This document shows, in pieces, positions 22,054 to 28,787 of a stretch of DNA of 38,074 bases. A program made the translations under genes and the position numbers. The stretch comes from a virus. How positions within the stretch are numbered: the stretch's first letter is position 1; every line of letters starts with the position of its first letter. The DNA lies in IMG/VR virus record IMGVR_UViG_3300025085_000073, positions 1 to 38,074 of that record, one strand, 5' to 3'. A model generated the notes under the pieces. It made no database searches, was not told the DNA's origin, and saw only the letters and a program-made list of their open reading frames with translations.

Positions 22054-22980
22054 ATGAAAAACACACAGTTAAAAGAAATCGGATTAGATTTTACAGTATC
22101 AAAAAGACCTTTATGCAGAATAGACAAACAAGTGTCTGTTAATGAATTAGGTCAATTAGCAACACATGATAAACTTGTGGAAACAAATTGGTATGCAACA
22201 ACTAACGACTCAACAGATGAGTCGCTTGGTGTTGTTGGTAACCAATACACTGTTACACAAAACGAACAAATTATGGAAACATTAGAAGAAATAGCTAAAG
22301 ACAATGGCTTTACAATTAGTCATTCAGGTCCACTAAACGGTGGTAGACAATGCTTTGCACAGCTTAGGCTTAACGAATCTAAAATCGTTGGGCCAGACGA
22401 GCTTATAAAGTATGTAGTTGCAACGTGGGGTCACGATGGCAAACACGGAGTTAGAATAGGATATGGTAACAGAGTAGTTAGTTGCTCTAATCAATTCTAT
22501 CAATTCCACAATAAAGCTCAATACAAGCTTAGACACAACTCAACTATTGAGGAGTCTTTGCGTGCTATACCTATCATTATGAACGAATACAAAGATTTTG
22601 AAGATGATATGTATAGAAAGTTTGAAGAGTGGACTAAAGTTCCTATCTGGACTGACAGAAAGATTATGGATTTTAGAAATGATTTATGGAAAGACTTGTT
22701 AGATATAGACAAGAAACTATCTATAGAAGAATCTAGAGAGAAATACTCTACACGCAAATGGAATGCTGCAATGGATTTACAGCAATCTATTAACACAGAA
22801 ATGCAAGTCCATGGTGATACACTATGGGGTTTGTTTAACGGTGTTACACACTTTGTAAACCACAAGAAATCTGTGCCTAACAGACCGTTTGGTAGAGATG
22901 AATCACTTATTATAGGTGGTGGTGCAAAACTTGCAAACAAAGCCTACAAGATGATAGACGCATTTGCTGAAACACTTTAA
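22054..22980 (+). CDS. DUF932-type phage/plasmid protein, 308 aa
   Basis: Matches the well-known DUF932 (TIGR03299-like) family: an N-terminal part ending GVVGNQYTVTQNEQIMETLE, then HSGPLNGGRQCFAQLRLNE, VVATWGHDGKHGVRIGYGNR, VVSCSNQFYQFHNK, and a C-terminal DTLWGLFNGVTHFVNHKKS. The 'G.VG..Y...qN.e' and 'gs.dG......r.V.C.N' patterns are its hallmarks. Members occur widely on phages, plasmids and integrative elements; their biochemical function is not known to me, though co-occurrence with replication and defence-related genes is reported. It ends 7 bp before a strong terminator, so it closes a transcription unit. No SD. Confidence 0.85.
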   Translation: MKNTQLKEIGLDFTVSKRPLCRIDKQVSVNELGQLATHDKLVETNWYATTNDSTDESLGVVGNQYTVTQNEQIMETLEEIAKDNGFTISHSGPLNGGRQCFAQLRLNESKIVGPDELIKYVVATWGHDGKHGVRIGYGNRVVSCSNQFYQFHNKAQYKLRHNSTIEESLRAIPIIMNEYKDFEDDMYRKFEEWTKVPIWTDRKIMDFRNDLWKDLLDIDKKLSIEESREKYSTRKWNAAMDLQQSINTEMQVHGDTLWGLFNGVTHFVNHKKSVPNRPFGRDESLIIGGGAKLANKAYKMIDAFAETL

Positions 22981-22986
22981 TTAACA

Positions 22987-23009
22987 GGGGGGCTTCGGCC
23001 TCCCTTTTT
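22987..23009 (+). terminator. Rho-independent terminator after the DUF932 gene
   Basis: GGGGGGC-TTCG-GCCTCCC forms a 7-bp stem (one G-T) with a stable TTCG loop, followed by TTTTT. It is the strongest terminator of the early region and divides it into a first and a second half. Confidence 0.9.
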
Positions 23010-23032
23010 AACCTTTAACTAAAACTAAAACT

Positions 23033-23254
23033 ATGGGAAACATGAGTTACTGCAGGTTTGAAAATACCCTGCGAGATTTAGAAGACTGCCACAGTGCATT
23101 AAATCGTATTTATGATGAAGTAAATGAAATGTCTAAATACGAAAAGAATGCAGTAGTAGAGCTTGTTGATTTATGTAAAATAATATCACACGAGTGGGCT
23201 GTAGATGAAATCGAAGAAATAATTAAAGACGCAGAAACTAATGAAGATAACTAA
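23033..23254 (+). CDS. Widely found small phage protein (MGNMSYCRFENT type), 73 aa
   Basis: Its N-terminus, MGNMSYCRFENTLRDLEDCH, matches a small protein I recall from many phages and mobile elements of Bacteroidota and others, function unknown. The rest is acidic helical (MSKYEKNAVVELVDLCKIIS; DEIEEIIKDAETNEDN). Invariant-looking Cys7 and Cys19 may bind metal or heme-like ligands, unproven. It follows the strong terminator and the A-rich leader AACTAAAACTAAAACT, so it likely begins a new unit. Confidence 0.72.
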   Translation: MGNMSYCRFENTLRDLEDCHSALNRIYDEVNEMSKYEKNAVVELVDLCKIISHEWAVDEIEEIIKDAETNEDN

Positions 23255-23396
23255 AGAAATTGTTGAACGCTTAGAATGGTATGATGGCGGAGACGGCATC
23301 GAATATGAGAAATGGATAGATCCAGAAACAAACAAAATATGGACAGTACCAATAGAGATTATAAGAGACTTTTATGAATCATACAAAGAAGACTAA
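23241..23396 (+). CDS. Small acidic protein, 51 aa
   Basis: ATG at 23241 overlaps the previous gene by 14 bp. Begins MKITKEIVERLEWYDGGDGI and ends IEIIRDFYESYKED, with a central EYEKWIDPETN. Acidic and helical, no motif. The overlap and continued open frame to TAA at 23394 (two bases before the next ATG) support it as a real gene. Confidence 0.6.
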   Translation: MKITKEIVERLEWYDGGDGIEYEKWIDPETNKIWTVPIEIIRDFYESYKED

Positions 23397-23397
23397 T

Positions 23398-23901
23398 ATG
23401 AGTAACGTAATAACACAAAGAATAGCAGAGTACGACTTAAGCGACTTTATGCATTATGAAATTAAAATGTATTTAGAAAACAAAGATGAATTTCTAGAAA
23501 GATATGAGTTTTATAAACTTGACGGAGAAGAAGCCAATAGAGTTGGTGATTTAAAAGAATCAGAAGTCACACAAGAAATAATAGAAGATGTGGTATGGCG
23601 TGACGAACTGTTACCTGGCGATGCTTGGGAAACATTTGAGCACGACATGGGGTATTTTGACCAATATATAGGAGAAACTTTTTCCGTTATTGGAACCAAC
23701 ATGGGTTGGCAAAATAGAACAGGACAAAAAGACGTAGAAGTAACAGGCGGCATGGATTTATTTGAAGCTATACAGCTTAACACTGATTTTACTGTTAGAT
23801 TTTGGAGAGACTCTGATGACGAGCCTGGCGTTTACCGTGCAAGCATGTCACATCACGACTCACCTACGGGAGAATATTATGAATTTTCACTAAAACAATA
23901 A
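23398..23901 (+). CDS. Unknown acidic protein, 167 aa
   Basis: The ATG at 23398, one base after the preceding stop, is preferred over one at 23374. Two parts: helical N-terminus (VITQRIAEYDLSDFMHYEIK; NKDEFLERYEFYKLDGEEAN) and a C-terminal beta-rich domain (FSVIGTNMGWQNRTGQKDVE; NTDFTVRFWRDSDDEPGVYR) ending HHDSPTGEYYEFSLKQ. The last segment resembles small phage domains of unknown role. No catalytic motif identified. Confidence 0.65.
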   Translation: MSNVITQRIAEYDLSDFMHYEIKMYLENKDEFLERYEFYKLDGEEANRVGDLKESEVTQEIIEDVVWRDELLPGDAWETFEHDMGYFDQYIGETFSVIGTNMGWQNRTGQKDVEVTGGMDLFEAIQLNTDFTVRFWRDSDDEPGVYRASMSHHDSPTGEYYEFSLKQ

Positions 23902-23903
23902 CT

Positions 23904-24077
23904 ATGAAAAACTACAAATTAATTTACATTCCTCACGGGCATGAAAATGCAGAAGATCCATCTGACTATAAACAATGGATTGACATAGAAGCAGAGTGTA
24001 TAGACGATGCTATAGAAGATGCTCAAAAATATGGGCAAATGGTTAATATATTTGAAGATGCAAAATATGAAAACTGA
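23904..24077 (+). CDS. Small acidic protein, 57 aa
   Basis: ATG at 23904, 2 bp after the preceding stop. Contains a strand (YKLIYIPHGHENAEDPSDYK) then acidic helices (DIEAECIDDAIEDAQKY), ending DAKYEN. Not recognised. Its last 11 bp overlap the start of the next gene. Confidence 0.6.
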   Translation: MKNYKLIYIPHGHENAEDPSDYKQWIDIEAECIDDAIEDAQKYGQMVNIFEDAKYEN

Positions 24078-24249
24078 TAGATTATACATTATATACTACA
24101 CAGAAAGTAGTGGCAACAGATATGCTGAAGCTGTTACTGACAACCTTGATGGGTGGATTAAATATCATAATTCAGGAAGGGAAGAAGAAGATAAAGAAGA
24201 GTTAGATGATTTTGAAATAGAAATAATAAATTATTTTAAACACAATTAA
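24067..24249 (+). CDS. Small acidic protein, 60 aa
   Basis: Start placed at ATG 24067, inside the end of the previous gene, since the earlier ATG at 24019 would overlap it by 59 bp. Begins MKTDRLYIIYYTESSGNRYA with a helix GWIKYHNSGREEEDKEELDD. Resembles in layout the preceding 57-aa protein (strand then acidic helix), so the two may be diverged relatives. No function recognised. Confidence 0.55.
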   Translation: MKTDRLYIIYYTESSGNRYAEAVTDNLDGWIKYHNSGREEEDKEELDDFEIEIINYFKHN

Positions 24250-24250
24250 T

Positions 24251-24487
24251 ATGATAGGAAAAATGTTTAAACCAAAAGATAAGATTGTAATACTTGACAG
24301 TGAAACATCAAGTGTTGTAATATTAGAAAACATTCCTGAACAGGAAGCTATAAATAATTATTACGATGGCGATTGGGAACTTTGGCTTTATGATCTATCT
24401 AAAGATAGAGATGATATGCCAAACATACTAAATTGTAATTGGCAGTGGATTACAGGTAAAAACGCAATAGAAACAATTAAACTTTAA
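24251..24487 (+). CDS. Small acidic protein, 78 aa
   Basis: One base after the previous stop. Beta-like start (KDKIVILDSETSSVVILENI), a helix (EQEAINNYYDGDWELWLYDL) and Trp-rich end (NCNWQWITGKNAIETIKL). Not recognised. Acidic, probably cytoplasmic. The 3-bp gap to the next gene fits one polycistronic message. Confidence 0.6.
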   Translation: MIGKMFKPKDKIVILDSETSSVVILENIPEQEAINNYYDGDWELWLYDLSKDRDDMPNILNCNWQWITGKNAIETIKL

Positions 24488-24490
24488 ACT

Positions 24491-24832
24491 ATGGGAGCAG
24501 AATCTTTTGAAATTCTATCAGTAGGTAGATTTAAAACAGCAGGCGAAGCTTATTCGCATGAATGCGCAGAAGCAGAGTATGAATGTGGACATGACCCTTA
24601 CAATGGTACAATTAGCACAACAGACGGATGCTATAGGAGAACAGGTTTTCCAAGATACGGAACCAGGAAATTTGATGGCTGGATTGGAAGAGAAATAGAT
24701 GAAATGGACAAACGAGATTGTCGATTTATAGAGCTCGAAGGAGCTGCATTAAAAAAAGCAAAAGAAAGGTACGGATATAAAGGTAAGAAAGGCATTAAAG
24801 CTTTCTACTTTTATGGATGGGCCGCATGTTAA
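24491..24832 (+). CDS. Unknown Cys-containing protein, 113 aa
   Basis: Five cysteines (HECAEAEYECGHDPYNGTIS; GCYRRTGFPR; DCRF; WAAC at the end) in a beta-rich, aromatic context. The segment AYSHECAEAEYECGHDPYNGT followed by GCYR recurs, as I recall, in small phage proteins of unknown function. The metal-binding possibility is unproven. Overlaps the next gene by 7 bp if that begins at 24826. Confidence 0.62.
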   Translation: MGAESFEILSVGRFKTAGEAYSHECAEAEYECGHDPYNGTISTTDGCYRRTGFPRYGTRKFDGWIGREIDEMDKRDCRFIELEGAALKKAKERYGYKGKKGIKAFYFYGWAAC

Positions 24833-25245
24833 ATTTAAAACCAAGAAAAATGAGAACAGAAGAACACCAAAAGTTTCTAATTGAACAGTACAATAGAAAC
24901 AGACCTGCTGAAAAACAGGTTACAGATATGGGTGAGCTTAATAGAGCTTTACTTACTACTGAAATTAAATATGTAGGTAGAAACGTTACGCTTAGTGAAA
25001 GACGGGTATTTCATAAGTATGGCGAAATTACAATCAACATACCTAAAGACATACCTCAAGATGATGTTCATCAATGGCTTATGGATAATGAGCATACATG
25101 GGAAAAGGATCTTGATAAAGCTTTGGCAGAATCTAACTATGAATTTGGATTTGGCTTTGAAGACCGTAGAGGTATGGAAGAGCATGACCAACCAACAGAA
25201 TCAAGATATGATATTAACGGAGAAAACTATGGAGGGCACTTATAA
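24826..25245 (+). CDS. Unknown protein, 139 aa
   Basis: Candidate starts are ATGs at 24817, 24826 and 24850; 24826 gives a short overlap as elsewhere, 24850 has an A-rich lead. The product has a helical start (RTEEHQKFLIEQYNRNRPAE), a strand region (GRNVTLSERRVFHKYGEITI), and acidic end (NYEFGFGFEDRRGMEEHDQP). Not recognised. The stop overlaps the next start as TAATG. Confidence 0.58.
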   Translation: MLNLKPRKMRTEEHQKFLIEQYNRNRPAEKQVTDMGELNRALLTTEIKYVGRNVTLSERRVFHKYGEITINIPKDIPQDDVHQWLMDNEHTWEKDLDKALAESNYEFGFGFEDRRGMEEHDQPTESRYDINGENYGGHL

Positions 25246-25514
25246 TGAATGAAAAAGATTTAACACAAAAGCAAAATTCTATAGAGTTGTTAGAAAAACA
25301 AAGAGCTATAGAAATGTTAGAAAAGCAAAATGTAATTTATACAATTGCTTTAGATCAAGTCTGGGACAATCTATATGATGAAGAAAAAGATAGATTAGAG
25401 TGGGCTTGGGAACAAATGGAAAGTGAACTAAACACATTGCAGAATGAAAACACAGGAAAAGTACTTAAGCGGTTATTCGATCAGTGGGGACACGACAATA
25501 GCGAAAGTAAATAA
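25245..25514 (+). CDS. Helical protein with internal repeat, 89 aa
   Basis: A repeat is visible: IELLEKQRAIEMLEKQNVI, the hexad LEKQ-xx twice, followed by acidic helices (WDNLYDEEKDRLEWAWEQME). Probably a coiled coil. The last 71 bp overlap the start of the DnaA-domain gene, which reads in another frame; the large overlap suggests linked evolution or that the DnaA-like start lies further in. Confidence 0.62.
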   Translation: MNEKDLTQKQNSIELLEKQRAIEMLEKQNVIYTIALDQVWDNLYDEEKDRLEWAWEQMESELNTLQNENTGKVLKRLFDQWGHDNSESK

Positions 25515-25944
25515 AGGAAAACTAAACAAGGTCTATGGCGATGCTGTAGACTTTGTTTCTAACCTTGTTGGAGTAGATCCTATTGAAATGATAAAGCAGA
25601 ATAGACGCAGAGATTTATCTACAGCTCGTCACGCATTAGCATACTATATGAGAAAGCATACAGATTTAAGCCTTCAGCATATAGGAAAATTAATGGGCGG
25701 TAGGCATCACGCAACTATACTACATAGCTGTAAGTTGATAGAGGAATCTGCTCCTTATAATTTTTACATAAGAACTATTAAAGAATCTATAGATTGCTTA
25801 GTTGTAGAGCAAAATAGAACTTTAAGACAAGAAATATTGCGATGCTTAAAAGTTTATACTACAGATAACACAAGAGCAGAAGCGATAATAAAGGTAATCA
25901 ATCAATATGTTAAACCAAATCAATTAGAAAATGAGAGACACTAG
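25444..25944 (+). CDS. Stand-alone DnaA domain IV (DNA-binding) protein, 166 aa
   Basis: Residues 28-101 match the C-terminal domain of DnaA: AVDFVSNLVGVDPIEMIKQN, then RRRDLSTARHALAYYMRKHT, LSLQHIGKLMGG and the signature RHHATILHS (87-95), where DnaA has R-D-H-T-T-V-L-H. The AAA+ ATPase domain is absent. Such proteins can bind DnaA-box-like sites, for phage origin recognition or to disturb host initiation. The changes D to H and T to A in the signature suggest an altered site. The start at 25444 overlaps the preceding gene by 71 bp; the only in-frame ATG further in (25590) would cut the domain. Confidence 0.85.
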   Translation: MKTQEKYLSGYSISGDTTIAKVNKGKLNKVYGDAVDFVSNLVGVDPIEMIKQNRRRDLSTARHALAYYMRKHTDLSLQHIGKLMGGRHHATILHSCKLIEESAPYNFYIRTIKESIDCLVVEQNRTLRQEILRCLKVYTTDNTRAEAIIKVINQYVKPNQLENERH

Positions 25945-26218
25945 TTTAATGGCTTACTCTGAACTTATGGAAAGTGGTAAGCTACAGAAAATGGAGAAAT
26001 TAGTATTACAAGCTTTTGCAGACTTAGGAGGTAAGGCTACTAATTATCAAGTATCAGAACATTTAAAATTACCTATAAACCAAATCACAGGTAGAACAAA
26101 TTCATTAGTAAAGAAAAGTGCAGTTTACGCTTACGACAGGGTAAAGAATAAAGCAACTGGTAAGCTTAACTGGGAGTTTAGAATTTACCCTGATTTATTT
26201 AATTCAATTAATAACTAA
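25931..26218 (+). CDS. Winged-helix-like small protein, 95 aa
   Basis: Residues 20-75 have a winged-helix pattern: MEKLVLQAFADLGGKATNYQ, VSEHLKLPINQITGRTNSLV (recognition region) and a wing AVYAYDRVKNKATGKLNWEF. This 'l....f...g.~T~~eiae.l.l..~tv.~r...L' form is typical of phage wHTH proteins that bind DNA. It overlaps the DnaA-like gene by 14 bp, so both DNA-binding proteins are made together. Confidence 0.68.
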   Translation: MRDTSLMAYSELMESGKLQKMEKLVLQAFADLGGKATNYQVSEHLKLPINQITGRTNSLVKKSAVYAYDRVKNKATGKLNWEFRIYPDLFNSINN

Positions 26219-26229
26219 AACTAAAAACT

Positions 26230-26952
26230 ATGCCAAATCATTGTAGTAATTACCTGACAGTATCAGGTAAAAAAGAAGACATGAAAAAGTTTTACGACAG
26301 CTTATCAGCTATGCCTGAAAAAGACGCTTCTGATAGTTATGACGAAGAAGGTAGAGTATTTGACTTTAACGACTTTATCTTTAGACCTAAGAGCTTAGAT
26401 ATAACATCTGGCTCTGGCGTAAAAAGAGCTTTAGAGGTCTTGGAAGGTAAAGCTAATATGGGTCCTGGAGGAGACTATCCTAATCTTACAGAAAAAGATC
26501 TTGAAGAAGCTAAAATCTACAAAAGCAATGTAGAAAAATATGGCTTTGGAGATTGGTATGAATGGTCTTATCATTACTGGGGAACTAAGTGGAATGCTTA
26601 TGACGGTTATATAAGCAATGTAGAGCCTGAATGCTTTCAAGTTAGCTTTAGTACGGCTTGGTCACCGCCAACACCTGTAATAATGGCAATATGCAAAAAG
26701 TTTCCTGAGCTATACATAGAAATGGAATACCAAGAAGAAGGTATGGGCTTCGCAGGAACTATGGGTTCTGATCCAGACAGTGAGTTTTATGACCACGAAG
26801 GTGAGCTAATCTACTTAAGCGAATGCTGTAACGAGGATGTAAACGGCGACAGTCACGAAGAGTGGTGTGAAGAAAACGATAAAGAAACCTGGGAAACCTG
26901 CCCCAAATGTAAGCAGGAATGTGAATCAATAACTGAAATTAAGTATAACTAA
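26230..26952 (+). CDS. Api92/YubB-like ferredoxin-fold protein with C-terminal zinc ribbon, 240 aa
   Basis: The N-terminus MPNHCSNYLTVSGKKEDMKK is characteristic of the Api92-like / YubB family, in which a ferredoxin-like domain begins with MPNHC-N-L. Then comes WYEWSYHYWGTKWNAYDGYI and QVSFSTAWSPPTPVIMAICK, also typical. The C-terminal 55 residues have Cys/His clusters (LSECCNEDVNGDSHEEWC; TCPKCKQECE), a zinc ribbon not seen in the short members. The family occurs on phages and plasmids; its function is unknown to me. Led by the A-rich AACTAAAACTAAAAACT leader. Confidence 0.78.
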   Translation: MPNHCSNYLTVSGKKEDMKKFYDSLSAMPEKDASDSYDEEGRVFDFNDFIFRPKSLDITSGSGVKRALEVLEGKANMGPGGDYPNLTEKDLEEAKIYKSNVEKYGFGDWYEWSYHYWGTKWNAYDGYISNVEPECFQVSFSTAWSPPTPVIMAICKKFPELYIEMEYQEEGMGFAGTMGSDPDSEFYDHEGELIYLSECCNEDVNGDSHEEWCEENDKETWETCPKCKQECESITEIKYN

Positions 26953-26964
26953 AACCAAAATCAA

Positions 26965-27360
26965 ATGAACAAACAAATCAAATTTTCAAAAGGAATTGTT
27001 AATCCTGTAATGGATAAAAACAATAACGCTGGTATTGACATATTGTTAACACCAGAAGACATAAAAAACTTTTCTACACCGAAAGGTTATTTACCCGTAT
27101 CTATAAGAATAGACGAGAAAGGTAAATACTATGCGTATAGATCAAACCATAGGATTGCACCACTTGCAACTGACTTAGTAGATGATGTATACGATTTAGC
27201 TCGTATTGCAGTAGAAGAAGTACCGCATCACGATTTGGATGCTGTATCTGAAGCTTTACATATGGAAGAATATAAAGAGGTTAACGACCACCTTAATAAA
27301 GAGTCGGTACATATTAACACAATAATAAATAAAGTAAACGAAGAATGGAAATCACGATAA
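26965..27360 (+). CDS. Unknown protein, 131 aa
   Basis: Beta-rich start (IKFSKGIVNPVMDKNNNAGI; GYLPVSIRIDEKGKYYAYRS) and helical C-terminus (VDDVYDLARIAVEEVPHHDL; HINTIINKVNEEWKSR). No family recognised. Its leader (AACCAAAATCAA) belongs to the A-rich type. The end overlaps the following membrane-protein gene by 16 bp. Confidence 0.62.
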   Translation: MNKQIKFSKGIVNPVMDKNNNAGIDILLTPEDIKNFSTPKGYLPVSIRIDEKGKYYAYRSNHRIAPLATDLVDDVYDLARIAVEEVPHHDLDAVSEALHMEEYKEVNDHLNKESVHINTIINKVNEEWKSR

Positions 27361-27545
27361 ACGCAATTTTTTGTTTAGTATTGGCTCTTGCTATATACCA
27401 AACAATGATGTTTCTAGTAGACGTATCTAACGCTACAATAGACGGAATAAACGAAGGTGAAGGTTACATAGATAACAGGCATTTTATATTAAGCTGGAGT
27501 CTTGTAATAGTAGCTTATTTTATTAAATCAACACTTTTATTATGA
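27345..27545 (+). CDS. Two-helix membrane protein, 66 aa
   Basis: Hydrophobic N-terminal helix (INAIFCLVLALAIYQTMMFL) and a second near the C-terminus (ILSWSLVIVAYFIKSTLLL), with a polar loop between (DVSNATIDGINEGEGY). Both ends probably lie inside the cell. Overlaps the previous gene by 16 bp and the next by 4 (ATGA). Not recognised. Confidence 0.62.
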   Translation: MEITINAIFCLVLALAIYQTMMFLVDVSNATIDGINEGEGYIDNRHFILSWSLVIVAYFIKSTLLL

Positions 27546-27760
27546 AAATAGGAACAAAATTAGTAGATGTCAGAAACATGACACAAAAGGAAATAGACAA
27601 CGAAGGTTGGGATTATTATTCCCAGTCAGACAATATTAAAGCTTTAGTGTTTGATGACGGGAGTGTAGTATATCCATCTATGGATTACGAAGGTAATGGT
27701 CCTGGAGCCATATTTGGCTATAAAAATGTTAAGGGTAAACCTGAACACTTTGCCTTTTGA
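27542..27760 (+). CDS. Small protein, 72 aa
   Basis: Beta-rich: MKIGTKLVDVRNMTQKEIDN, GWDYYSQSDNIKALVFDDGS, VVYPSMDYEGNGPGAIFGYK. I recall this 'G~.l.dVR.MT..E....GW' type from small phage and plasmid proteins of unknown function. Linked upstream by ATGA and downstream by a TTGA overlap. Confidence 0.62.
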   Translation: MKIGTKLVDVRNMTQKEIDNEGWDYYSQSDNIKALVFDDGSVVYPSMDYEGNGPGAIFGYKNVKGKPEHFAF

Positions 27761-28110
27761 TAATAGAAGCTATTGCTTTGACATATGAAGCAGCGTTACG
27801 CCAAGCAGAAATCCCAGAAGGAGCATTACTGTTCGATTCAAAGATTCCTGCTAAGGCTAACTCTGATATATGGATAAAGCGTCTAGAGCGAATGTATCAG
27901 AATAAAGGGATGACTAATCGATTAAAAGGTATACATGGTGAAATAAAGAAACGCCATGGAAAATCCCTGTTAAGAGATTTGAATCGTGCCTTATCTGGTG
28001 TGTTAGTAATAGAATTGTCAGGTGCTGAACTGAAGCGGCACAGAGAGTCCAATAATATGAAATGGACTAGAAATAAAGTCTTCAGATTTATAACCTTTAA
28101 TGATATATAG
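27757..28110 (+). CDS. Basic helical protein with TTG start, 117 aa
   Basis: No in-frame ATG lies near the upstream end; a TTG at 27757 overlaps the previous stop as TTGA, mirroring the ATGA and GTGA junctions, and gives the full protein. It is basic and helical (ALTYEAALRQAEIPEGALLF; YQNKGMTNRLKGIHGEIKKR; HGKSLLRDLNRALSGVLVIE). No motif beyond a basic helix cluster. The next in-frame methionine (27895) would lose the first 46 residues. Confidence 0.55.
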   Translation: MIIEAIALTYEAALRQAEIPEGALLFDSKIPAKANSDIWIKRLERMYQNKGMTNRLKGIHGEIKKRHGKSLLRDLNRALSGVLVIELSGAELKRHRESNNMKWTRNKVFRFITFNDI

Positions 28111-28111
28111 T

Positions 28112-28300
28112 ATGTTTAAGAAAATTATGGAAAATCCTGTATCAAAACTTTTGTTTCAAGCAGGTGTAATTTATGCAGGTTTAGCTTTTATGAGTCAAAT
28201 GATTATGGTAATTACAGCTATGTATGCACCCTATGTTATAGGTGCTTTATTAGTAATAATTTCCATACTAAATGTAAAGCTAAAAGACTTGTCTAACTAA
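28112..28300 (+). CDS. Two-helix membrane protein, 62 aa
   Basis: Start placed at ATG 28112 just after the previous TAG; an ATG at 28100 is also possible. Hydrophobic segments: SKLLFQAGVIYAGLAFMSQM joined to IMVITAMYAPYVIGALLVII. The tail NVKLKDLSN is charged. Not recognised; a small inner-membrane protein. Confidence 0.6.
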   Translation: MFKKIMENPVSKLLFQAGVIYAGLAFMSQMIMVITAMYAPYVIGALLVIISILNVKLKDLSN

Positions 28301-28303
28301 CTC

Positions 28304-28311
28304 TAAATTTG
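28304..28311 (+). promoter_or_regulatory. Bacteroidota -7 element before the HU-like gene
   Basis: TAAATTTG, an exact TAnnTTTG match, ends 9 bp before the ATG at 28321. A start site near 28,318 would give a nearly leaderless message. No -33 TTG at standard spacing. Confidence 0.5.
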
Positions 28312-28320
28312 TATCTTCAC

Positions 28321-28602
28321 ATGCCAATGAAAAAATCAAAAATTGACCAAATTTGCGAAGAAGTTGCATACGATTTACAGCTTGATAAAAAGCTTGTAAA
28401 AGAAGTAGTGCAAGAATTATTTGTAGAAGTAGCGTCATCACTTGTATTTAAAAAACAGCATGTTCTGTTAAGGGGTTTTGCTAAAATAGTAATAAGCGGA
28501 ATAGCAAAAAGTAAATATAAATCTTTCAATCCAATGCAGTACGAAACTCGTGCTGAAGAGGAATGGAAAAAAACTGAAACAGATGAGCAAAGAAAAGCAT
28601 GA
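28321..28602 (+). CDS. HU-like DNA-binding protein, 93 aa
   Basis: Residues 5-60 follow the HU/IHF core: KSKIDQICEEVAYDLQLDKK, then LVKEVVQELFVEVASSLVFK, then QHVLLRGFAKIVISG, aligned with HU's helix-helix-'V.L.GFG.F.v..R'. The C-terminus (YETRAEEEWKKTETDEQRKA) is helical and charged, unlike the DNA-bending arm of HU, so it may have lost the arm or be specialised. Nucleoid-type or origin-assisting DNA binding is expected. ATG at 28321 (or 28327) is chosen over an upstream TTG at 28309. Promoter element directly upstream. Confidence 0.7.
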   Translation: MPMKKSKIDQICEEVAYDLQLDKKLVKEVVQELFVEVASSLVFKKQHVLLRGFAKIVISGIAKSKYKSFNPMQYETRAEEEWKKTETDEQRKA

Positions 28603-28732
28603 AGCTTGGAGAGAAATGTTAAAAAGATCTAACGAATCAAGAGATGATACGTTTGAATCTTGGATTATTGATTCTACAGATCCCGAAGAGTGTTGCGAAG
28701 AACAAGAAGACTGCGAAAACTGTGAGTCTTAG
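28583..28732 (+). CDS. Small protein with Cys/Glu C-terminus, 49 aa
   Basis: The ATG at 28583 lies inside the end of the HU-like gene. Helical start (SKEKHEAWREMLKRSNESRD) and unusual acidic tail with four cysteines (PEECCEEQEDCENCES). The tail could hold metal. Overlap of 20 bp with the HU-like gene suggests a pair. Not recognised. Confidence 0.55.
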   Translation: MSKEKHEAWREMLKRSNESRDDTFESWIIDSTDPEECCEEQEDCENCES

Positions 28733-28787
28733 TGCTACCGCACAACTATTTATTTAACCATTTATTAACCTTCCTAAAAACTAAATC

